Assembly (NCBI GenBank): GCA_964019135.1 | Contig: OZ025265.1 | Coordinates: 1,054,001-1,118,000, forward strand | Origin: Arenicola marina | Taxonomy: Eukaryota > Annelida > Polychaeta > Arenicolidae | DNA: 64,000 nucleotides | Direction of reading: 5' to 3' | Part shown: piece after piece, positions 21,383 to 31,965 of the stretch | How the letters are laid out: each line of letters begins with the position of its first letter | Position numbering within the stretch: position 1 is the first letter of the stretch | Notes under the pieces: generated by a model | What the model was told of the DNA's origin: nothing | The model's database searches: none | The model's input: the letters and a program-made list of their open reading frames with translations, nothing else | Made by a program: the position numbers and the translations under genes

Positions 21383-21904
21383 GATCTAACTATCCGAAAA
21401 CGTTGGCAATATAGCCGGTTACATGCCTTAAGAGTTACAATGTTGTGTCGCTCTAGATCCGGTGGAACAGAAGATTGGGTAACTATGTAATCAAGCCTGA
21501 GCGGTAAAGTAAGTAAGTATAGGACTCCGGTAGCTACACTATAGTAAAGGGTATAATCGTCTAATAACTACAAAACAAAGTTTTCATTGCATGTATCGTG
21601 TGCAGAAATAATCTTACGATAGTAAAAGGGTACACTTGTCATCCAAAAAACGAAAAGTCATTCATTTAGTGTCATTTGTTTTATTGAATCTATTTTTCTG
21701 ATATATATAAAGGTCACCCCACCCTCAAGCACTATATGACACTATGTCCGTATATAGTGCATCACTCAGATTCCGTGTCAGTTCTTGGGACGGTATATAA
21801 CATACATAGAGGGAGATCGTCTTGTACACCATGTAGCATCATTTGGCCTTAATTTTTTCATAATCTGGGCCGGGTACGACAGGCGAGAAAAGGGACACTT
21901 GTGA

Positions 21905-22045
21905 CGTAACGATGCGATGAGGAGACGTCACGATGCCAAGATCTCACTTCACGATGTCATGAGATGCCGTCACGATGCCATGAGATGACGTCACGATGCC
22001 ATGAGATGACGTCACGTGCCATGAGGCGACGTCACCATGGAATAA
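21905..22045. repeat. Array with TGACGTCA (CRE) palindromes
   Basis: About six ~23-bp units of the GATGCCATGAGATGACGTCAC type lie just downstream of the LSM5 stop. Several contain the full TGACGTCA palindrome, the consensus of CREB/ATF. Binding is inferred. Confidence 0.7.
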
Positions 22046-22108
22046 AAGGTGACGTCGCGATGACGAGGATCATGTTGATATAGAGTCTATATATATGCCA
22101 TGTTGATG

Positions 22109-22141
22109 TCACACCTCAGGTCCTTCGCTTCCCGGTACCAG
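22109..22141 (-). CDS. LSM5: LSM5 exon 5 (C-terminus)
   Basis: Acceptor CCTCCTAG, then [10 protein letters not shown] and TGA. Human LSm5 ends LVPGGEGPEV. Confidence 0.95.
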   Translation of the reverse strand: MVPGSEGPEV

Positions 22142-25100
22142 CTAGGAGGCGTAAACGAAAATAGAAACTAATACATAAGAAGAACAGCACAGTGGTCAAT
22201 CGTTTACGAGTCTTAAATCTTTCAGCAAAGGACCCAATACATTTTTATGGAAGAAATGACTCACAATGAAAACTTCTATACATGTACTGAAAGTAACTAC
22301 CCCTGTGTTGCGATGGCAACCTGGCACCAGAAATTTGTGAAGAAACGATCCCCCCACTACCCCAGACAGATATTGGCATAGATGTTAATGACGACATGTG
22401 AATCGAATGTCCCTGCGCCACAACACGGAACACCTACCATTGTGATATTGTTGCCATTCAAGAGGATCTGATCGAGACGGGTCACCCGCCGTCCTTCCGG
22501 CGTATTCTCACTGCAGCCAAGAAATCATGAACCAGGTCACAAATTATACCAGAAGCTGATCTCTTGCTGTGTCACATATAATAACTCACCTATTTTCCAT
22601 CTTACCTTCACCAAATTGATGGTTTAAAAAAAAAATCTTTGGTATGCAATGACTTGCGCATTTGACTTTAGCAACCTGTTACAGGACACTAACCTTCATA
22701 AATCCCCCAAATAAGCCATCACAAGGAGCCCTTATAACTAATATAAAGATTGGCATATGGTGAATAAAGACATATCCATATATATACTTATACCCCCCTA
22801 AAGTTAACAAAAAGTTTGTTGTTTGTCAAGAATACTTACAACTCAATGACATCTTCTATCACCATGTCTGAGGGATAACTGGTTAAGAAATTTCCACAAA
22901 TAATATTAACAGATTAACTTCAGTTGCATATTATTACCTACTGATATATTCATTGTCCAACCAGAACTTTTCAAAAACAACTTTAAATACTGTGTCACAC
23001 ATTTTCCATTTTTTAATAAAATGAAGCATAATCATACCAACCCTTATAATTCAACAATTGAAGTGGAAAAGGATACTGACAAAGTCATCAAAACCAAGCA
23101 AGGTCCCAACAATTTCTTTGTCATTCTTCATTATGATATGTATGCGTGAGCCAATACATTTGTCAACTAATTCTGAAATGAGAGAGAAACAATTTGACTC
23201 TCAGTGTGATAATGGATTGATACTTTGAAGCGACCTATGCATACACATTAGCTAACCACGGCAAAGAATCCTGAAACAATGACATGAATAGGTGAAAAAG
23301 TTCTTGATACTGGAGGATTGTGAACCAGGAGATGGGGAGATAAACACTGAATAAAGTAAGCCCGAAGCTCTTCCATCACCGTGTAGCCCTGTAGTGCCAG
23401 TGACTGTTCTGTGGTGAAGGATTCAACTACTGCCAACATGATAGATACAGTCCACCCTCCCCACCCCCCCCCCATCCCTATAGAATTCAGAGTTTGCATG
23501 GCTGTGCCTGTGGCAGACACCAAGGCAGTAGACCTCAATGCAAACCAGACTAACCTATAGATATGACAACATCATACAATCTTATGCCTAAACCTACTAC
23601 GTTTTGGATCACCTACTTTTGTTCAAGGAATAATTAATTTAGGGCCCTGAAATTCTCATTTAGTTAATTTTTGTTGTTTGGCTACATGGTAAGTATGGTT
23701 TGGTCTGCAGGGTTAGGTACAGGAAGTGGGTGGATTGTATACAACAATGCTTAGCTTTATGTAATCTTTGTATCTACATATTCTGCTTTCACATCTATAT
23801 TATTCACTACCATCTTTTGCTTATAGCGTTTACTTTTTTTTTTCTTTACTTTGGTTTATCTTATAGTGCCTACTAACCATGTCCATATAAGAAGCAATAT
23901 TGGCCCATTCTTTGTTGCCACAGTGGCGAATACAACAAAAAAAGATTTCGAGAAACTGTTTTCCTGCAGTGATGTGCAGAGGAAAAATACAACATATAGG
24001 GCTATAAAGTCTCGTTCGCCTAGACTTCCGGTTTACTCATTTTGGGACAAACAAACGAAGCACGTGTTTGGAACGAGTTTAGAATCTCTGCACACACTGG
24101 TATCCTGACTATCTGTGACGTAGGCGTGACGTGTATTTTACGCAAAGAGTGATACTGGAAACCAGACTACCTGCGCAAGAGCTAGGCACTGAGGGATGGG
24201 TCCATTGCGGAAGGCCTGGCAATATAATTAAGAATATTTAAGAAATATAGCTGCCCAAAATGGATAGACGACATATTTTTTTATTCATTTGCGCGACCAC
24301 AATGACTAATATTTGTTACGACAGGACAACATGGCTGAGAAACTAATGTTTTCTTGCATTTCCTATGAAAACAAGACATTATGACATCACATAGATTCTC
24401 CCCGAGTGACAACGTTGGCACAATGCTTCAAACAGAAAACTTACAAAGAATTACATATACATATGCCGGATGGGATTATGATAGGCTGGGGGTGTAGGGG
24501 AGCAGTGTGCTGTCTTGCTGTTTGTCACATCCCTGCTGGCCGATATCTTAACCATGACGCTGATACAAGAGTATCTGACAAGAACAACTTTTATTTGTTA
24601 CTCACCCCTATTTATGGATTGGTCCCCGGGCGGTCACATTCACATGACTGATAGAATTATGGTATCATAACACGCATACATTTACAGGGGTACATCATTA
24701 TACAGATACCGACCGAAACTGACCGAAACCGGCGTGAATATACCAAAACCGGCGTGAATATACCAAAACCGAGTTGGTTTAACTTCACAGAAGATCGATT
24801 TCAGTTGGGATCTGGTCACACTTATACCTATATAGAAGACTGCTATAAGGTAGAAGCATAAAAGGGCGGAATAATCTTGTTTATCACGTTCGCTGTGTCA
24901 TTCGCCGCGAAGCGGAGCCACTTGTAGAATACGGGTAAACACAGAAGGCAAAACATCTAAGTGGAGTGTATCTTAACGTAAATTACCTAGTGAGGTAATT
25001 AATGTTGGCATCGCTCACAAAATGGGTCAATTGCTCACTTGAATTGCCTGAGGTGTTGCAAGGCATTGCTCACAAAAGGATTGTTCCCTGTGTGATGATG

Positions 25101-26787
25101 TCGTCCCTGTATCTATTATAATGGCCCCGTACATGCGCATGGAAAAATCTTAATCTCATGTACAAACTCATATGGAACAATCTTAATCTCATGTAAAAAC
25201 TCATATGGAACAATCTCAATATCATGTATTCTATACAAGGGGAATACTTTGTCCTCTAATTCTTTGGTGACTTGATAACACCAGGAGACAGCGCTACAGT
25301 TTATGCAGTTGTGTATACATAACAGGTGCTGGCAGTTGGGGGTGCCTGGTGGCCATCTGTTAACAAACAAGATGGCGCATGCATTCGCAGTTTGAGCCAT
25401 TTCAGCAGACAGAAGACAGGCATATCTGCTATTACTGGCAATAAATACAATTAATACTAGACAGATTTCTATCTGTACTAATGCTACATGCAGAGCATAT
25501 GTGTCTTCAACATGCTAACAGCTTGGTTTTGGTATAATTATGCCGGTTTTGGTCAGTTTCGGTATAACGATGGAACGATACCAATGCATTACAGCCAGGA
25601 GGGGGGAGGGGGGAAAGAAGGCTCTTGAGATACAAGTTTGGACTTGGTTCATGTATAAGTCGTACCCCTCGGCCGCTAGGTATACGACTTATACACTGGA
25701 AATTATGGTACATGAAAATATTTTATGCCATGACCATGAAAATGGCATGGTGTAAAATGAGGAAGTCACTGAGGAAGTAGATGAACTTCTGAGGAAGTAC
25801 TTTTAGGGCAGATATGGTGGCAGGTACACATATATAATTGATGTGAGCTGAAAGACTTACTTGTTTGCATGCCGTACACGAAAATCTAACTTATTTAGTA
25901 TCCATTTGATCAAGATATATCCACTTCTGTCGAGGGCTGTTATTCAAATGACCAATATCGCTGTTTGCGGCCTGTGTAAGTCTCGTCGGCGAACCGAAAT
26001 CTCGCGCCCGTGGCTGCCAGCCGGGGTGCGAGGTGTCGGCGTGGGGTGTGACGGGAGGGGAGGAGAGGGGGGGGGGGGGGTAGAGAATTGCTGGCCGCGC
26101 CGACATGGCTGGCTGGTTGGTGAAGCCTGGGCAAGAGTTGGCATGGGTAGTGGTGGTGGCGGTGGGGTGGGGGGGTGGAGGTAGTAGGGGGAGAGCGGAT
26201 TAAGTGCGGGCGGGTTAGGGGTATGGGGGTAGATCGACGCACAGTGAATAACACATTGGCTAATTGCTGTCTAGGTTACTTGTGAAAGCTTTTGATGTGA
26301 AACCTGACACTTCGCTCACCCGGTCTAGACAGCAATAACAGCCCTCGACAGAAGTGGATATAAGCTTATCTCAGTCAAATGGATACTAAATAAGTTGAAT
26401 TTTCATGTATGGCATGCAAACAAGTAAGTCTTTCAGCTCACATCAATTATATATGTGTACCTGCCACCATATCTGCCCTAAAAGTACTTCCTCAGAAGTT
26501 CATCTACTTCCTCAGCTGAAAATTGGACTTCCTCGTTTTACACCATGGCCATGCCCATGAAAATTGTATTTGTAAACCAGCGGCACCACCGCCAGCCGGC
26601 AAACTGCAACACACATTGTGCATGCTCCAACAATTATTGGCTGCAGTGCTCAAAAACATTTAAACTACGTATAGCCAACTCCAAATACACTAGACAAAGT
26701 ACCGAACACAGCAACCGTCACTTAATAAAGGGATAAATAAGCCTTTGTACCAAGTGGAAGAAGCTGCGCCGGACTGGTTAGCGCCAT
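22109..26787 (-). CDS. LSM5: U6 snRNA-associated Sm-like protein LSm5 (complete gene, 5 exons)
   Basis: LSm5 is a subunit of the Lsm2-8 ring that binds the 3' oligoU of U6 snRNA and of the cytoplasmic Lsm1-7 ring in mRNA decay. Five exons (26787-26751, 23172-23077, 22867-22840, 22510-22438, 22141-22109) join with perfect phase to give 88 residues, against 91 in human. Sm1 contains [20 protein letters not shown] and [13 protein letters not shown]. Sm2 contains [14 protein letters not shown]. The protein ends SEGPEV. The start is the ATG in AAAAATGGCGCTA, followed by [10 protein letters not shown] as in vertebrate LSm5. Intron 1 (3.6 kb) holds a large foldback element. A TTTATT at about 21680 is a possible polyA signal. 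The gene is divergent from a plus-strand gene about 0.3 kb away. Confidence 0.95.
22438..22510 (-). CDS. LSM5: LSM5 exon 4 (Sm2 motif)
   Basis: Acceptor GGCTGCAG, donor GTAGGTG. It encodes [14 protein letters not shown] and [10 protein letters not shown], the Sm2 signature of the family. Confidence 0.97.
22840..22867 (-). CDS. LSM5: LSM5 exon 3 (28-nt microexon)
   Basis: Acceptor CCTCAG and donor GTAAGT bound MVIEDVIE with two flanking bases on each side. This matches NMVLEDVTEF of human LSm5 and keeps the phase. Confidence 0.93.
23077..23172 (-). CDS. LSM5: LSM5 exon 2 (Sm1 motif)
   Basis: Acceptor TTTCAG, donor GTATCC. It encodes [20 protein letters not shown] and [11 protein letters not shown], nearly identical to human LSm5. 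Confidence 0.97.
25720..26565. mobile_element. Foldback element in LSM5 intron 1
   Basis: An arm at about 25720-25950 (GAGGAAGTAGATGAACTTCT, CAGATATGGTGGCAGGTACA) recurs as its reverse complement at 26340-26560. A G-rich 390-bp centre lies between. Arms of about 200 bp with a few differences suggest a foldback or MITE-type transposon. Confidence 0.75.
26751..26787 (-). CDS. LSM5: LSM5 exon 1
   Basis: ATG to donor GTACAAAG, 37 nt, encoding [12 protein letters not shown] plus the G of the following Glu codon. The start context AAAAATGGCGC also resembles a YY1-type initiator element. Confidence 0.9.
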
Positions 26788-27115
26788 TTTTATTTTTTTG
26801 TGCGGATCTAGTCTTAAATGTAAATTTAGTTACACAAAACGTTATCTTTGATGTTATGTCCAGATTATACTCACAGACTGTAACACACCACCTTAAAAAA
26901 TCTGGGAAATTTGTCTGCATGTAATATTTAATGATTTCTTAAACAAAATTTTTATATTCAAATACTTCATATTTAGCCCGCTGCTACTCTCACGGAAGTT
27001 GCCGAGATAATCCGGAACTAGCCGAAGCTTAGAGAAAATGGCGGACGCTGTATGCCTGACATCTAACGTCTCAGTTTGGTTCATATTTGTAGGATATTAG
27101 GAAAAATCTGTGAAG
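26788..27115. promoter_or_regulatory. Probable bidirectional promoter, LSM5 and plus-strand neighbour
   Basis: The 330 bp between divergent start codons contains an ETS-like CGGAAGT (about 26992), TCCGGAA (27010) and a YY1-like AAAATGGCGG (27035). On the minus strand the LSM5 start itself sits in AAAAATGGCGC. There is no TATA box. These are typical housekeeping promoter elements. The promoter role is inferred. Confidence 0.5.
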
Positions 27116-27182
27116 ATGAGTGGTTCAGACACATCTGCGGATGCGTCGAATGATGCTGAAATTGCCCACTTTTACACACCAG
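27116..27182 (+). CDS. Candidate first coding exon of an unrecognised gene
   Basis: The ATG at 27116 is followed by an acidic, Ser/Asp-rich peptide MSGSDTSADASNDAEIAHFY ending at TP, then donor GTATGAGG. It starts head-to-head with LSM5. I do not recognise the family. An upstream ATG at 27038 (MADAVCLTSN) would be a 20-codon upstream ORF. Confidence 0.45.
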
Positions 27183-27236
27183 GTATGAGGAAGAGTCAGG
27201 GAAATGTAAAAATTGACCCATTGTTTTTGTTTGCAG

Positions 27237-27277
27237 CCATCGAACTCCGAAGGCGAAGCCGAAATTATAATTGTCAA
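27237..27277 (+). CDS. Candidate second exon of the unrecognised gene
   Basis: A strong acceptor (TTTTTGTTTGCAG) follows the first exon by 54 bp. In the matching phase it reads AIELRRRSRNYNCQ. The intron would be very short and the donor is weak, so retention or another structure is possible. Confidence 0.25.
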
Positions 27278-27690
27278 GTCCGTTTCATGTTCTTCATACA
27301 TTCACTACTGCAGTCTAAAAGTGTGAATTCCCACGTACATTTGTACCACATCTGATGATCTGTACAATTACACACTTTTGCACACATAACTGGGTTTCTA
27401 CTTACCATCAGTGGAGTTTACATTTCTGACATTTGCAATGGCATGGGCATGGCCCATGGCCATACCCTGGAAGAAGAGGCCAGTGCCATGACCATGGTTG
27501 AACCTTAACTAGGAGAATAAAACTACAACAGGGTTTAGATGCTGTTACAAGAAACAACAATGTTTGCAGACGAAGAGTACTCATTCTCAATTATTATAAT
27601 CTTTATAACTGATGAGTGAAGTGTTGTGATAGTTTAAACTTAGACTCAGTTATAAACTTTTAAATATTACATTTCAAGTTTTAATAACAT

Positions 27691-28237
27691 AAAGTCAAAG
27701 TCATAAATGCCGTAGACTCACGTTTCGGCCCATATTTTCCGCGAATTTGGCGCTTTCGCTCTAAAAATCACTGACCTGACAAAGCAACCCTGTGCAATTT
27801 TAATGATACCAAACTTACGTGCGTACTGCGAGGTTATCCTTTTTTAAGACACAAACAATATTTCTCCGTGCTGACACTCCATTGGCACGAAACGCAGTTT
27901 CATAAACATACTAAAGCACACGTCATAAAATGACGTAGTTGCCATGGCGCCGAACGTGCTCTGAGCTATACCAGCCACGAGCGTCATGGCAACATCCTTT
28001 CATTGTCTGTGATTTAGTCCATTTGTCACAAAGTGTCTGCTGCCAATGGAGTGTCAGCATGGAGAAATATTGTTTGTGTCTTAAAAAAGGATAAGCTCAC
28101 AGTACACACGTAAGTTTAGTATCATTAAAATTGCACAGGGTTGCTTTGTCAGGTCAGTGATTTTTAGAGCGATCGCGCCAAATTCGCGGAATATATGGGC
28201 CGAAACGTGAGTCTACGGCATTTATGACTTTGACTTT
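27691..28237. mobile_element. MITE with about 200-bp terminal inverted repeats
   Basis: The left arm 27691-27894 starts AAGTCAAAGTCATAAATGCC. The right arm 28043-28237 is its near-perfect reverse complement. TA dinucleotides flank both ends, as expected for Tc1/mariner-type target duplication. It has no coding capacity. Confidence 0.8.
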
Positions 28238-28495
28238 AGATATAGATTTATCATGAAGCATGAAATATCAAATTAAAATATCAGTGAGTTTGTTTTATGA
28301 TGAAAAAAAAGAGGTAATATTTATTAACATTAAAATAAAAAATAGTATAAGACAAGGTTGAAACTGAGTACATTGATGAGTTATCTATATTACATATATA
28401 TAAAATATGAATGTAGTAATCTCTGCATTATACAGTCTTTCTATTTTGGATTTTCTTCATTATATAGACTTTTCTTCATACACATACTTGTACAG

Positions 28496-28634
28496 TAAAC
28501 TACCTTTCCAAAGCCATCCAGACATCCAGAAGCTGCACCCAGACTTTGGCCTTAAAACCAGGTCAGCATGCACCTGGAACCATTTCTGGAAAACTACATA
28601 TCATAAGCAGTACCTGGACTTCTGCCTCTTTTGA
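28496..28634 (+). CDS. Candidate 3' coding exon, unknown protein
   Basis: Acceptor ACTTGTACAG is followed by an open frame reading KLPFQSHPDIQKLHPDFGLK and WNHFWKTTYHKQYLDFCLF, then TGA. Its composition looks protein-like rather than repetitive. It may belong to the gene that starts at 27116, but the linking exon was not found. Confidence 0.35.
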
Positions 28635-30079
28635 CTCACCCCCTCCCCCCATACCCCTTTCCCCATCTCCATCCTACTGCTCTGTGCCCTTTCCTGTATA
28701 CTTTGTTATCCCGTCTGGCAAACCAAGTCCATTACTCCACAGTCATCTCTTATCAAGTGTTACACCAGTGGCTGGTTTTATGGTATTTACTGCATATTTA
28801 TGAATTATTGTTGTGCCTACCCTGTATCAAGTTTCTGTCTGGCCCAATCAATGTATTGTAGTTACTGTGAAGACAGCAGCTGTATCAAGTTACATTGATA
28901 ACGTTAGAATGCAGTGAATTATGTTGGCAAAACAGTCAATTTCCTCATTTCACCTGCTCAAATGCACCTTCCTCCCTCATACTCACTTGAAATTGTATTG
29001 AAATGCTGTATTTGAAGCTGCGCTGCGACTTGGCGGTCAAAGCCAGAAAGTGCATCATGCAACTGCCTAATAGTAGCTACAGCTTTAAGGCAGTTTACAG
29101 TACATGTTAACAGGTTAAGGCCCTTTTATGATATGACAACTTTAGTAATACAACTTACAACCAAACTAAAGTTAAAAGTTAAATAAGCAGCACACAATTT
29201 GATCCTATTGGGGACATGGTGACGCATTGTAAATATATAGTGAGCAAACTATGCAAAATTTCATTTAAATTAATGTCCCATCATTTTCGGAATGTCCTAT
29301 AATTTTATGGAGCTCTGGGACTCACCCACTGGCATACTTATCACGATGACTGATTAGGGTTGCTTTGTATTCTATTTTCAATATTTTCTTTAAACTGATT
29401 ATTATGATATCCATTTCTAGTCCTTAAATATACCTCTCATCTGTTTAGGTGAATAATCAGGTACTGCTTCATCATGATATGAAACTCACAGAAAATACTG
29501 ATATTGTGAGACCAAAATAAACTACCAGTAATTAACTTTTTGGCAATCTTGATAGCGAATGTGTCTACTGGTAATACAGGCTGCAGCTTCACCAAGACAG
29601 TTTCCAAGATTCTACATCTTCCTTGGCTGCTTGGGCCTCCAGTGATCTTATGCACAGCTGTACCTTTTTGACTTACTTTACTGGTTAAAGTCACAGAAAC
29701 TTTATAGAACCCTCTAACTTTACACTCATATTCTTCACACCTGAACAGCGATGTTAAGACTATACAGGCAGTGAAAGATTATGAGATAGGTTAATTTAAA
29801 TTAAATTTCATCCATTGATGGCTTCTATTCTAATAGTTTGTAAATAAATCCCTTAGTAAATTTGTATTTTTGCATTTTTCCCACCAAACCATAATAAAGT
29901 TGGGTAAACCTTATTTGAAAAGTGTATAAAACAAAACCTTACTTGTCTGGAAAATCATTGGGAACCCATCCCTCAACTCCTATGATGCCTGTTGAATAAT
30001 CTGTTGGAGTTTAATGAAAATGACACAATAATTCAATTTGCTCAAATATACTTTTAATCTGTGAAGTTTAGGTGGAGCC

Positions 30080-30750
30080 TCCCTTATGTAGGTGAGCCAA
30101 GCCATTCCCCTTCTTGTTTCTAGAGTTACTTAAATTTCTACTACTAAAAGCCAAGCCATTCCCCTTTCTTGTGTCTAGAGTAACTCACATTTCTACTACT
30201 CAAAAGCCAACTCATTCCTCTTCCTTATGTCTAGAGTGACTCAAATTTCTATTACTCAAAGCCAAGCCATTCCCCTTCCTTGTGTCTAGAGTGACTCAAA
30301 TTTCTACTACTCAAAGCCAAGCCATTTCCCTTTCTTGTGTCTAGAGTGACTCAAATTTCTACTGCTCAAAGTCAAGTCATTTCCCTTTCTTGTGTCTAGA
30401 GTGACTCAAATTTCTACTACTCAAAGCCAAGCCATTCCCCTTCCTTGTGTCTAGAGTGACTCAAATTTCTACTACTCAAAGCCAAGCCATTTCCCGTCCT
30501 TGTGTCTAGAGTGACTCAAATTTCTACTACTCAAAGCCAAGCCATTTTCCTTTCTGGTGTCTAGAGTGACTCCAATTTCTACTGCTCAAATCCAAGCCAT
30601 TTCCCTTTCTTGTGTCTAGAGTGACTCAAATTTCTACTGCTCAAAGCCAAGCCATTTCCCTTTCTTGTGTCTAGAGTGACTCAAATTTCTGCTACTCAAA
30701 GCCAAGCCATTCCCCTTCCGGGTGTCTAGAGTAGCTCAAATTTCTATTCA
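30080..30750. repeat. ~59-bp minisatellite
   Basis: About eleven units contain CAAAGCCAAGCCATTCCCCT, GTGTCTAGAGTGACTCAAAT and TTCTACTACT. From 28.9 to 30.0 kb I see no convincing gene. Confidence 0.9.
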
Positions 30751-31740
30751 TCTTCTAAGAAGTGAAGACGGTGTCCAAGAATAAATGGCTCCTGTCTACT
30801 TTACTCTTTCCATATAAGGAGTTACCCTTCTATTCTCAATTGACAATACAATGCCATATGAATATCCTGTTTGTTATGCATCTTTTCTCAACCACCATGC
30901 TTTTCCCCAGATATGCATTTACATTGCTTGGCAGTCTGGTGGTTTGGTATCCTCTTGACTTTGTAGCACTCTAGTTAATGGACGGGCACTTTGGCAACCT
31001 GCCATGCCTTGGCGTGCCATCAAAGACACCTGACTGGAATCCCCCAGGAATCTTTACATTCCTTGATCCCATTTTGTGAATCAGTCTACACCCATCCAGC
31101 TTTCATAGTAGTTTCCATTCTGTATTTAGGGTACGAGGCATCGTCTTCATTGTGCCGTGGCTTCCATTTCCACGAGGAGAGTGGCCTAATTTAGCGTTGG
31201 TGTGCACAAAACGCACTTCATTTACCTCGCGGAGAGCCAGCACACCGCGTGGAGCACGCCGCTTGGAACGCGCCGTTCAGCCACGGCAGCTGTCGTCCAA
31301 TCCTTCACCGCATCAACTTGTCCTGAACTTCGCCCCGCTAGACTCTTTCCTTCCGTCCATGTGTTTAACTGGAGGTCTGTATGCTATCCTGGGCGGCTCC
31401 TCGTTGCTAAGTGTGCTAGAATGCGACCGGCTTTCTTTCCTAGAATACTTCTCAGTTACTATCGTGTCTAGTTGCTGCCATAGGACTTAGTATTTTAGGT
31501 CGCTGTTGTGCACACCATGGTTAAACTGGGCCAGGGCACCTCCCGGGACGATATCGGGTGAACGAATGAAACAAGTAACAGATAAGGTAGCTGGGCTTCT
31601 AACCTAAGACCTGTTGATCTGCGCCCCACTGCGCTAATGGCTATTTCAAGAAGCCCCCACTTGATATCAAACGTTTCCTAGTTCCTTTTAAATACTTCCT
31701 ACTACTATATTTTGGAATGTTTCCTGTTACCTATCAGAGA

Positions 31741-31965
31741 GAAGGTCCCCCGTGCCCGAGTTGTTAGCGTGTTCGGCTATGGTCGAGTGTGCTCTGCTGG
31801 GTCAGCCCAAGCGGCCAGTGCCTGGATCGAACCCCTGTTTGCGCAGGATAAAGATGTTTCTTCACACAGAAGATGGGGTTGCCCCCGGAGACCTGTCACC
31901 TCTGTACCCAACCCTTCCAATTGTCACGCTATGAGCCGCAGGGGTTAACACGTCATATTTAAACC
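31741..31965 (+). mobile_element. tRNA-derived SINE, family B, tail joined to the 42-bp array
   Basis: The head GTTGTTAGCGTGTTCGGC and B box GGATCGAACCC are followed by a tail (CCTTCCAATTGTCACGCTAT, AACCAATCAATCA). A diverged tail-like piece occurs at 8487-8551 inside the P4HA-like gene. The tail is duplicated again at 32350. Confidence 0.6.

Noticed and set aside
25340-25400. Minus-strand MAQTANA start as the first LSM5 exon
   Set aside because: No donor or PSQLLPL-like sequence follows. The exon at 26787-26751 matches exactly in sequence and phase.
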